64,000 nucleotides of DNA from Cellvibrio sp. UBA7661 (GTDB lineage Bacteria > Pseudomonadota > Gammaproteobacteria > Pseudomonadales > Cellvibrionaceae). The position numbers and the translations under genes are program-made. The stretch's first letter is position 1. The number at the start of each line of letters is the position of its first letter. Positions 8,317-18,500 of the stretch are shown piece after piece. The stretch spans positions 293,795 to 357,794 of the forward strand of contig DLHT01000017.1 of the NCBI GenBank assembly GCA_002483365.1, given 5' to 3'. Under the pieces are notes generated by a model, which was not told where the DNA came from, made no database searches, and saw only the letters and a program-made list of their open reading frames with translations.

Positions 8317-8462
8317 TCTGATGACGTTGTGCCTGCAGAGTACGGAATTAGGGGGCGGCTTGGCAGATTGCACTGATTACCCCGGCGGGTAAATCTGCTA
8401 ACCTTGGCGACAACGATCAGTAACAAGATTAATGAAAACGATTAATTAAAAATCAGCGTGAT

Positions 8463-9335
8463 ATGGAATCCAGCGTGGAATCAGTGCAATCAGATTATTC
8501 AGTGTATCGCAGTGTAATTAGCGATCTATTAAACGGCAAAGAACAATTGCCCAGTCTGCCGTCTATTACCTTTGAAATCCGCAAGGCGATGGGGCAGCAA
8601 GACCTGTCTATGGTCGAACTCAGTAAGTTATTAGCGAAAGATCCCGCGTTGTCTGCAGTCTTGTTGAAATACGCTTCCAGTCCATTAGTGGGCAGCCAAA
8701 CACCACCGCAAAATCTTCTCGATGTGATTCGTCTGTTAGGGATGAATCAGGTGGAGCGCATCACCATGGTGCATTCCATCAAGAGTTTATTTTCTGTTCA
8801 CTCGGTGAAACATAAGCGTTTGTTTATGGAGGCCTGGCGTCGCTTGGCATTAAAGGCGAGTTTGAGTACCTATATTGCCAAGCACCTGCATTTAAAAAAC
8901 GTCTTGCCCGATAACGTACTCATGGCGGCGCTGCTGAGTGAAGTAGGAACGCTGGCAGTATTGTCAGCCTTTAAAAATTCCGAGCAGACTCCAGATATTC
9001 CCGCCTATGTTTCGCTCTGCCGCGAGTATGCAAAATCACTGGGTGTGATCACGCTTAAACAGTGGCAGGTAGATGAGCAATATCTAAAAGTAGTGCAGGA
9101 AATTGGCAACTGGACCGGCGAAAACCCGGGCCCGCCTAATCTCACCGATCTCATTAATTTGGGTTTGTATCACTCACTCAAACTCACCCACACCAAAACT
9201 GATTTGCCGCCCATTCAAGAATTGACGGCCTATAAAAAATTGGAAGCGCCAGAAAATTCTGTGGTTGCCGGTGGCCTTACGTTTGTGATGACCAACGTGC
9301 AGGAAATCAAAATGGTAGCGAAAAGTTTGTTCTAA
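8463..9335 (+). CDS. HDOD domain protein
   Basis: A 290-residue cytoplasmic protein made almost wholly of an HDOD domain (about residues 20-220; LPSLPSITFEIRKAM, then LAKDPALSAVLLKYASSP and VIRLLGMNQVERI). HDOD proteins are relatives of HD-GYP phosphodiesterases that have usually lost the metal-binding residues. They act as signalling adaptors in chemotaxis, motility and c-di-GMP circuits. No HD-GYP motif is seen, so catalysis is not expected. No strong ribosome binding site precedes the ATG. It is a single gene between divergent phoX and a convergent chemoreceptor; the stop codon sits in a long hairpin shared with that neighbour. Confidence 0.88.
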   Translation: MESSVESVQSDYSVYRSVISDLLNGKEQLPSLPSITFEIRKAMGQQDLSMVELSKLLAKDPALSAVLLKYASSPLVGSQTPPQNLLDVIRLLGMNQVERITMVHSIKSLFSVHSVKHKRLFMEAWRRLALKASLSTYIAKHLHLKNVLPDNVLMAALLSEVGTLAVLSAFKNSEQTPDIPAYVSLCREYAKSLGVITLKQWQVDEQYLKVVQEIGNWTGENPGPPNLTDLINLGLYHSLKLTHTKTDLPPIQELTAYKKLEAPENSVVAGGLTFVMTNVQEIKMVAKSLF

Positions 9336-9353
9336 ACATTTTCGCTACCATTT
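9310..9353. terminator. Long hairpin over the HDOD stop codon, likely bidirectional terminator
   Basis: A perfect 15-bp stem (9310-9324 with 9339-9353; AAATGGTAGCGAAAA and its complement) is extended by GTTT/AAAC in the loop. The HDOD stop codon (9333-9335) is in the loop. It separates two convergent genes. Only short A/T runs flank it, so termination is plausible rather than certain. Confidence 0.65.
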
Positions 9354-9401
9354 ACCCCGACATCCAAATCAGACCGTATAGATAGCGCAGTGTGATTTGG
9401 G

Positions 9402-11033
9402 TTAATGGGTTTTGAATTGTTTCACTGCTTCACCTAATACCGTAGCAAGGCGATCCAGCCCATTACTGGATTGGGTGATGGTGCGAGCCTCTTGCTCGGC
9501 CAGGTTAGCCGACTGGGTAATACGCTCAAAGTTTTTGTTGATCTCTGCTGCCACTGCCGATTGCTGTTCTGCGGTAGTTGCGATTTGGGTATTCATATCA
9601 TTGATGCGTGTCACTGAGGCATTGATTGCTTTCAATGCATCGCCCGCGCGACGCGCTTGGTCCACACTTAAGCCCGCTTGCTCTTGTCCCTGTTTCATAA
9701 CGTCTACTGCCTGCTGGGAGCCGTCTTGCATGCGCTGGATCACCTCTTGAATCTGGCGGGTAGACTGCTGGGTTCTACTGGCCAGGCCGCGCACTTCATC
9801 GGCCACTACCGCAAAGCCACGCCCTTGTTCACCGGCGCGTGCGGCTTCAATAGCTGCGTTTAACGCGAGTAAGTTTGTTTGTTCGGCAATACCTTGAATG
9901 ACCTCCAACACTGAACCGATTTCACGGCTGCCGGCCGAAAGGTTATCAATCACTTGCGCTGCTTCACCCACTTTGCCCGCCAGTTGCAAAATGGTCTGTT
10001 GGGTCTTATCCACTTCTTGCTGGCCAGCAAGGAAATCGCTCATGGCCGTTTGCGCCACGCTTGCTGCTTGGTTGGTGTGTTGAGCCACATCAATAACGCT
10101 GCTGGCCATTTGTTGAATGGCTGAAGCGCCGCGTTCGGTTTCCTTTTTTTGTTGGCCAATCAGAATTTCATTTTGTTCAGATGTATGCAGCAAATCACGC
10201 GATGCCGACATTAAATCTGCAGCGGCTTTCATGGTGCTATTGGTCATGTGATTCAGGTGGCTATTTAATTTGTGCAGTGCATTCATGATGCTATTGGGTT
10301 TGGACGTATCCAATTGCAAACGTAAATCACCATCGGCGATCTGGTTGATAATAGACGCGGCTTTTTCTGGCTCGCCACCCAAAATCTGCAGTAAACGTTG
10401 CACTGTAAGATAAGAAAAGACGGAACCGATCACCACAGAAAGCGCGGTAATAATCAACATAAACCATTGGAAATTATTGGTTTCATCCCGCACGGATGTC
10501 ACTGTGCTTTGAATCACTTTTTCTTGTTCATCAATCAGTGCATTAATACTTTCGAGCCACTGCGCATAAGAAGGCGATACTTCTGTCAATAAAAAACGCC
10601 GCGCTTGTTCAAAATCACCCGCGTTGATTTGATTTGTGGCCTGCTCTGTTAATGCCAGAGTTTTTTGCTCGATATTTTTGATCGCCGCTAGCAGTGCCAA
10701 CTCTTCTTTATTGCTGCCATTTTTGGCGGCATAGAGTCTGTCCAACACACGGGCAGATTCCTGATAAAACTGATCGAGCTTCGCAATATCGGCAAAGTGT
10801 TTTTGGCTGAGATTGATATCCCCCTCCAGTACCGCATCGCGAATAGAGATGGCTCTATCGTGCACGCTGCCACGAAAGTTAATCGCTTGACGCTGTTCTA
10901 CCGACGTCTGTTCGGCAACTTTGGTCAGCAAAGTATCGGCGTTATTGATTTTGACAACGCCAATCGCGGTGGTTAATACCATCAGTAATAACAAGAGTAA
11001 AAAGCCAAGATATAAACGATTGATCACTTTCAT
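9402..11033 (-). CDS. Methyl-accepting chemotaxis protein (4HB-HAMP-MA)
   Basis: A transmembrane chemoreceptor of 543 residues. TM1 is at about 7-29, a helical periplasmic sensor of the four-helix-bundle type at 30-187, TM2 at 188-211, HAMP at about 211-265, then the cytoplasmic signalling coiled coil. The hairpin tip that binds CheA/CheW is intact (EQTNLLALNAAIEAARAGEQ, about 384-403, then GRGFAVVADEVR). The ligand cannot be read from sequence. No CheW-binding pentapeptide tether is visible at the C-terminus (ends EAVKQFKTH). It is a single gene, with the convergent HDOD gene beyond its end. Confidence 0.95.
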   Translation of the reverse strand: MKVINRLYLGFLLLLLLMVLTTAIGVVKINNADTLLTKVAEQTSVEQRQAINFRGSVHDRAISIRDAVLEGDINLSQKHFADIAKLDQFYQESARVLDRLYAAKNGSNKEELALLAAIKNIEQKTLALTEQATNQINAGDFEQARRFLLTEVSPSYAQWLESINALIDEQEKVIQSTVTSVRDETNNFQWFMLIITALSVVIGSVFSYLTVQRLLQILGGEPEKAASIINQIADGDLRLQLDTSKPNSIMNALHKLNSHLNHMTNSTMKAAADLMSASRDLLHTSEQNEILIGQQKKETERGASAIQQMASSVIDVAQHTNQAASVAQTAMSDFLAGQQEVDKTQQTILQLAGKVGEAAQVIDNLSAGSREIGSVLEVIQGIAEQTNLLALNAAIEAARAGEQGRGFAVVADEVRGLASRTQQSTRQIQEVIQRMQDGSQQAVDVMKQGQEQAGLSVDQARRAGDALKAINASVTRINDMNTQIATTAEQQSAVAAEINKNFERITQSANLAEQEARTITQSSNGLDRLATVLGEAVKQFKTH

Positions 11034-11329
11034 AGAATGGTTTCACCAGGTTGCGTGGTTTATAAGGCTTTATAGGAATAGTGGGTAATGTTGAGATTGC
11101 ACTCAACTCGTCCGACTAAACGATAGGTGATGAATCATGTGTCAACCAGTGCGATTGCCTTTATCGCACAAATAAATATTTTCAATGAACTGAAAGTACA
11201 GATAGCACGTAAGCGAGGGCCAGTAAGTGAAGGCGAGCAAGAATGACAAGCAGGGATGAGCAGTGCAAAAGTCAGGGCAGCGAGGTGTGTGCGCTAGCCT
11301 GATGTATCGAGCACGCTTGGGATTAACTA
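11034..11329. other. Intergenic region with one small hairpin
   Basis: About 300 nt with no gene seen. A 7-bp hairpin (GTGCGAT/ATCGCAC, 11149-11155 with 11163-11169) lies upstream of the chemoreceptor start. No clear terminator for the DUF72 gene was found. Confidence 0.4.
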
Positions 11330-12355
11330 TCAGGAATGATTCTTGGAGTGAAGCGCCCGCGCCAGTTCGATCACCGACAAAGGCGCGGAGCCTTCCGCTT
11401 TATTACTCAGCGTGACAAATACATTTTGCCCGCCGTTTGCGGTGCCGCGAATGACGTTTGCTAATGCCATGCGCGTTTCGGTATCCGGGTCGATGATTTT
11501 ATCGTAAGGCTCATAGGCGTCTTTTGCCTCTTCATAACCAAACGCACCGTGCACCGGGTTTAAATTCCAGCGGCACACCAACGGCCCCGGCCAGAGCGCG
11601 CGCAGAATCGGGAGCTGCTCGCTAATGCGCGGCATTTTGGCGTGAAGCCCCATGCAGTAGGTGGCACCGGTATCGCGCAAAGCGTTCACAAATTGCGGCG
11701 TTAGCCACTGCGGATCGCGCACTTCGACGGCGACAACGCCATCGGGCGCGGTATTTTTCAAGTTGGGGATCGATGCCAATAACTGATGCAAACGGTCAAT
11801 CAATTTCGGCATCTGCGCGAGCCAATGACCGGGCAGGGGGCTGATCTGAAAAACCAATGCCCCCAATTTATGTTGCAAGCCTTCCAGTGCAGGTTCAACA
11901 AACATCTGCACTGCTTCTTCTGCATTTAAAAAATGCGCGTTGGGTCGCATGCCTCTGCCAGTTTCATCGCGAACCAAGGCATCGGTAATCAAACTCGGCG
12001 CTTTCACCACAAAACGAAAATCATCACTCACTTGCGATGCATACTGCGCGAACTGCGCAACATTGAGTGGGCGATAAAAACTGCGGTCGATACTCACGGT
12101 GCGGAACAGCGGATGTTTGTCGTAAGCCGCCAGCCCATAGCGCGACAAATTGGTCTCGGCGTATTCACCATTCCACACCAATCCATTCCAGCCCGGATAA
12201 TTCCATGACGATGTTCCCAGCCGCAGATGCGACGGCAGTGAATCTGCCAGTGCAATCCATTCCGGGTCAGGAACAACCGGCTCCACAGATTTACCTGATT
12301 TTTTAGCGGGTTTTGCCGAGCGATCTTGTGGTTCACCGAAGAGAGAATCTTGCAT
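11330..12355 (-). CDS. DUF72 domain protein (YecE-like)
   Basis: About 341 residues of the DUF72 family, a TIM-barrel-like fold of unknown biochemical role found widely in bacteria. Family features seen: LRLGTSSWNYPGWNG near the N-terminus, then FYRPLN, and VAVEVRDPQWL in the middle. An extra N-terminal stretch of about 40 residues is charged and lysine/proline rich. The frame begins with a TTG at 12361; the ATG at 12355 is preferred, though neither has a strong ribosome binding site. No operon partner is apparent. Confidence 0.88.
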   Translation of the reverse strand: MQDSLFGEPQDRSAKPAKKSGKSVEPVVPDPEWIALADSLPSHLRLGTSSWNYPGWNGLVWNGEYAETNLSRYGLAAYDKHPLFRTVSIDRSFYRPLNVAQFAQYASQVSDDFRFVVKAPSLITDALVRDETGRGMRPNAHFLNAEEAVQMFVEPALEGLQHKLGALVFQISPLPGHWLAQMPKLIDRLHQLLASIPNLKNTAPDGVVAVEVRDPQWLTPQFVNALRDTGATYCMGLHAKMPRISEQLPILRALWPGPLVCRWNLNPVHGAFGYEEAKDAYEPYDKIIDPDTETRMALANVIRGTANGGQNVFVTLSNKAEGSAPLSVIELARALHSKNHS

Positions 12356-12594
12356 ATCCAAATCACTTGAAGCTGATGGTCATTGAGGCTAAGGAAGGAT
12401 ATAGAAGAGGTTTTTGGATGTCAGCTTTTACTAACATTTAATCAAAACAATCCCTTCAGCGTTGAGTCCGGCACATCAAGCATTTTTTTATTTCTTATGG
12501 GAATAAAAAGTATGATCTGAAATATCGTGTTATTTGTTTTTGGGCTAGAACAGTCTAGGCTTATCGATGTTTATTTACTTTGTTGAACATAACT

Positions 12595-15500
12595 ATGAGT
12601 GCTTGGGGTACAAGTATGGCACGGTTGATATCTGGAAGCTCTTCGCAGTTCAAAATCTCTTTTGCTATTGCGCACCCTTGTCTGCGTGCGTTGTTTTTCT
12701 GGGTTGCATTAGCCCTGTCGATTCCAATTGCTTATGCAGCGGCTCCAGCAGACGAGAATTATGATGACGATAGTGGCGTTACATTTGATAACACGGACAG
12801 TTTCACTTCTGATGGTGTGAAATACACGATAACTGGCAGTGCAGGTCCTTATAGTTCACACACCTACAACGGCAATATATCTGCACCTTCTGGTTCTGCT
12901 TTGGGAAATAATGGAGCAGATTACTACATACAATTTGATACTGTGCCACTCGGTGGTGTTGCGAGCATTAAAATTGAAGCTGCAGATAACAGCTATTTCA
13001 AACTTGCTGGTTTAAGTATTGATGCAATAGCTGACGGAAATATAACAATCACGCCTTATGATGGAGTAATTGCCGGTACCGCAATTAATTATACAAGCAA
13101 TGGTAGCTTCATTACGCATGAAAACATCGATCTTTCTGCGAACGCTAATTTTCAAAATATAAATAGCTTCACAATATCAGGTAGTAACCTGGTGCTGAAT
13201 CTCGATGACATCAACTTTGAATCTGCTGTTATCCCTTCACCCATCATCACCTCTGTTAGCTACGACGCTTTCACCGGCACATTAGCTGTTACCGGCACCA
13301 ATATCACCAATGGAGGTACTATCGACGTTAGCAAGCTGACTTTAACCGGCCAAGCCGGTGGTACCTATACGCTGACTTCATCCAATGTTACATCTGCTAG
13401 TACAACCTCCTTTTCAGTCACTCTTAACGCCGCAGATAAAATCAATGTTAATGGTTTGCTCAACAAAAATGGTGCAACGGCGGTGGGTGGTACTACCTAT
13501 AACTTAGCAGCTGCAGCCAATTGGGATGTTACCGGCGCAGCGCCTGCAGATCTCACTGGAAACGCCGTAACTGTCAGTAATGTGAGTCCCCCAACAATTA
13601 CATCTTCTACCTATGATGCAAGCACAGGTGTTCTTAGTGTTACTGGCGCTGGTTTGGTCAAAACGTCAGGAGCATCTAATGACATCACTGTGTCCAAACT
13701 TACGTTTACCGGCGAGGGTGGAGCTACATACGCGTTAACATCGAGTGATGTTGAAATTGATTCCGCCACCAGCTTTTCAGTGACGCTCAACGCTACCGAC
13801 AAGGGCGCTATTAACCAAATCGTCAATAAAAACGGCACCAGCTCTACAGGCGGTACAACCTACAACCTTGCGGCTGCTGATGATTGGAATAGTGTCATTG
13901 GAAATACTGATACATCAGATGCCACGGGTAACGGTATTACCGTTAGCAATGTGGCGGTGCCGACCATTATCAGTGCTGCCTACGATGCCTCCACCGGCGG
14001 GTTGGTAGTAACGGCTACAGATTTGTTGAAAGTAAGTGGCGCGACCAACGACATAGTAGCCAATAAATTCACGTTCACTGGACAGGGAGGTGCTACTTAT
14101 ACCCTGACGAATACAGCCAATGTTGAAATTACATCGGGTACTAGTTTTACCTTGATACTCAGTGCAACTGATCGTAATGCGGTTAACTTGCTATTGAATA
14201 AAAACGGTACCAGCTCAATAGGAGGCACTACCTATAATCTGGCAGCCGCTGAAGATTGGAATGCAGGTGCAAATTCAGCAGTGGTTATTGCTGACACCAG
14301 TGGCAATGGCGTGACGGTAAGCAATGCTCCCACTGTTCCCGGCGCTCCAACCATAGGCGCAGCCACGGCCAGCGATGGCCAAGCCTCGGTCGCCTTTACT
14401 GCGCCTGTGAATGACGGCGGTGAGTCCATCGATAGTTATGAAGTGATTCCCAGCCCTGCCGTGGCGGGTGGTCCGTTCACAGGCAATGGTTCACCGATTC
14501 TCATCACAGGTCTTACCAACGGCACTGCCTATACCTTTACTGTCACCGCGACGAATGCCATCGGAACCAGTGTTGCTTCCGGTGCATCAAACGCGGCAAC
14601 TCCCAAGGCCGATCAGGTAATTACGTTTGCCGATCCGGGTGCCCAAAACTTTGGTACCACACCCAACTTGTCGGCGACCTCAGACTCGGGGCTCACTGTC
14701 ACTTTCTCATCGTCTACTACCGGGGTGTGTACGGTAAGTGGAGTGGCTCTGACCTTTGTGACAGCAGGCACTTGTACGATTGATGCCGACCAAACGGGCA
14801 ATGCAGCGACCAATGCTGCCCCGACCGTAACCCATTCTTTTGCAGTGAATGCCATAGTTCCCGGTGCACCCACCATCGGCACTGCAACTGCAGGCGATAC
14901 AGAAGCGAGCGTGAGTTTTGTTGCGCCTGCGAGCACGGGTGGCGCGGCGATTACCGGTTATACGGTGACGTCAAACCCCGGTGATCTGACAGGTACTGGT
15001 GCTGGTTCACCCATTACCGTAACGGGTCTGGCCAACGGTGTTAGTTACACCTTTACCGTGACCGCAACCAACTCGGCGGGTACCGGCGCTGCTTCTGTGG
15101 CATCGAATTCGATTATCCCTGCTTCGCCGCAAACCATCACCTTTAACGACCCCGGAGCACAGACCTTTGGGGCTACACCAACGCTGACAGCAAGTTCGTC
15201 GGCAGGCGGTGGTTATGTTGTCACCTTCACCTCATCCACCACCAGCGTGTGTACGATTACCAGTGGCGGGATACTGACGTTCATCAGCGCGGGTACCTGT
15301 ACCATCAACGCGGATCAGGCGGGCGATTCATCCTACTTGCCAGCAGCCCAGGTGAGCCGTTCGTTCACTGTTAACCCTGCAGTGCCCGGTGCGCCAACCA
15401 TAGGGACTGCAGTTGCTGGTGATACCCAGGCGAGCGTAGCCTTTACAGCACCGGTCAATACCGGTGGTACGAGTATCACCGGCTACACGGTGACGGTGAG

Positions 15501-18500
15501 CCCGCCGGATGTTGGTCCGGTAAACGGTGCCTCTTCTCCGATAGTGGTGACCGGTTTGACCAACGGGCAGGCCTATACCTTTACCGTGACGGCAAGTAAC
15601 GTGGCCGGTGCCAGCCCTGCATCGGGCGCATCCAACTCGATTACGCCCAAGTCGATCCAGACGATTACCTTTACTAACCCGGGGCCGCGCAACTTTGGTA
15701 CTACGCCAACGCTGATAGCGACCACCGATGCAATCGGTTTGACGCCGACGTTTACCTCATCGACCCCCGCCGTGTGTACCATCACCTCGGGCGGTGCGTT
15801 AACCTTTGTATCTGCTGGTACTTGTACGATCAATGCCGATCAGGCGGGCGATGGGACCTATCTGGCTGCCCCCCAGGTGACCAATAGCTTCACTGTGAAC
15901 GCCGTAGTTCCCGGTGCGCCAACGATGGGTACCGCAACGGCGGGCAATACCCAGGCAACCGTGACCTTTAGTGCGCCTGCCTCCAATGGCGGTTCAGCAA
16001 TTACCGGCTACACCGTCACCGCTAACCCCGGTGGTGCAACAGTGAATGGTGCTGGCTCACCGGTCACCTTCACCGGCCTGACCAACGGTACGGCCTATAC
16101 CTTTACGGTTGCTGCGACCAACAGCGTGGGCACAGGTGCGGCTTCGGGTTCTTCCAATGCGGTAACGCCGTCAGTCCCGTCAAACAATGCGCCGGTGATT
16201 ACACAGGGCGGTTCTGTCAGCGTCACCATGAGTGAAGACGGCACTCCGACACCTTTTGCCCTGAGCCTCAGCGCAACCGACAGTGACAACGACACCCTGA
16301 CCTGGAGCATCACCAGTCCTGCCCAAAACGGCAGCGCCAGTGTGTCCGGCGGTAGCGTCAGCTATACCCCAACGGCTAATTTCAATGGCAGCGACAGCTT
16401 TACTGTTCAGGTCAGTGATGGCAGTGCAACGGCCAGTACCAGCGTCAGTGTCACCGTCACACCGGTGAACGACGCTCCGGTGATCAGTGGTACCCCATCC
16501 ACCAGTCTGGATCAGGACACGGCTTACCGCTTTACCCCAACCGCCAGCGATATTGATACCGCCGATGTGCTGACCTTCAGCATCACCAACAAACCCACCT
16601 GGGCGAGTTTCAATACGGCAACTGGTGCTCTGACCGGAACGCCGGCAGGAACCGATAGCGGCAAAACCACCGGTATTGTGATTAGCGTGAGCGACGGCAC
16701 CACCAGCACCGCGTTGCCGGCGTTTGATATTGAGGTCATCTCCACCATCGACCCACTGCAACCTATCGTTACCGCACCTGCAGAGCTGAATGTGGATGCA
16801 ACGGCTCTGAGTACATCTATCACCCTGCGCCAGTTATTGGGTGCAAGCCCCAATGCCTCACAGGCCGAGGTTGATGCAGCGATTAAAGCCTTGGCAAAAG
16901 ACGGTGTATCCGGCAATGACTGTTGTACCACCACAGTAGAAGGGCTGACAGCAACCAACGCCTTGTTGCTCGCACCGGGCCGCCACGAGCTCAAATGGAA
17001 AGCCATCAATACAGTGGGTGTGAGCGGCGAGGCAGTGCAGGTTGTTAACATCAAGCCGCTGGTATCCCTGAGCCCATCGCAAATTGCAGTTCGCGGCAGT
17101 GACATTGAGTTCCGTGTCGTGCTCAACGGCCCGTCGCCGGTTTATCCGCTGGCTATTCCCTACGTCATTGATGCCGCAACCACGGCGACGGCAGCAGAAC
17201 ATAACCTGACTGGTGGCACAGCAACCTTTACTCAAGCTGGGCAGGTGGAAGTGGTGATCCCGGTAGCGCTTGCCGATGTAACAGGCTTCAGCGATAGCCA
17301 ATTGGTTGTCGCACTGGGCTCCGGCATCAACAGCGGTGCCGTCAAAACGCACGTTGTCGATATCCGCTCCGGCAACGTACCGCCCGTGGTGAGCCTCAGC
17401 ATTACCCAGGGTGGTATTAACACCAGCCTGGTATCGCCAACCGGCGGGTCGGTGACGGTAACCGCAACCGTGGTTGATGCCAACAAGGCCGACACCCATA
17501 CCTTCGACTGGTCAGCGACCAGTGGTTTGGCCGATACGGACGGCGATCCCGCCAATGCCAGTAGAACCTTTGATCCAACAGGTTTAACCGGCAGCCATCA
17601 ATTGAACGTCACAGTGGCAGATTCTGCAGGGGCGAGTGTTCGGTCATCAGCCTACTTCCGTGTGGTCAGTTCACTGCCAGTGTTGGATGTGAATACCGAC
17701 ACGGATCTGGACGGTATAAGCGATGCACTGGAAGGTACGGGTGATACTGACGACAACGGCATTCCGGATTATCTGGATAACATGCCTTCAAGCAATGTCC
17801 TGCCGCAGCAGGGTAATACCACCAACGCTTTCTTGATCGAGTGCGATCCGGGCGTGCGTTGTGGTTTGGGCTTGTTTGCCCGCAGCGGCGGCAGCGGTGG
17901 GGTACAGATATTGGATCAAGAGATCGGTACGTTGAATGATTTGATCGTTGACCCTGCCTTCGAGCCTGTGGGTGGCATCTTTGACTTCGCCGTCCGCGAC
18001 TTGCCGACACCAGGGCAATCGGTGCGTGTGGTTATTCCACAGCGTTCGGCGATTCCTGCCAATGCGGTCTATCGCAAATATCAGCGCGGCCGCTGGGTAA
18101 ACTTTATCAGCGATACCAACAATGCGGTGCACTCTACAGCAGGCAACCCCGGCTATTGCCCACCGCCCGGTGCTGCAGATTGGACACCCGGCTTGACCGC
18201 GGGCCATATGTGTGTGCAGTTAACCATTGAAGACGGCGGCCCGAACGATGACGATGGTTTGGTGAACTCGGCTGTCGTAGACCCGGGTGCAGTGAGCCAG
18301 GCGAAAGCCGTTGAGCCACCGGAACCCAAACCACCGAAGGAGGTTAAGACCAGCGGTGGTGGCGGTGCAGCAGGTGCATGGTTACTGCTCGGGCTTGGGC
18401 TTTTGTCACTGCGCAGGACGAGGAGTGTTAAAGCCATGAAAAAAGTCATTGCACTGCTCACCTTCGGCCTAGTTGCCTCAGGCACCCAGGCCAATCCGGC

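Noticed and set aside
16180..17499. Two minus-strand open frames of 193 and 213 codons opposite the giant surface protein
   Set aside because: They lie antisense to repeat and low-complexity coding sequence, have no family motifs and no ribosome binding sites.
12580..18435. A contractile or RTX-type toxin, because of size and repeats
   Set aside because: No glycine-rich nonapeptide repeats, no toxin domain and no type I secretion genes are adjacent; a signal peptide and a sorting tail are present instead.
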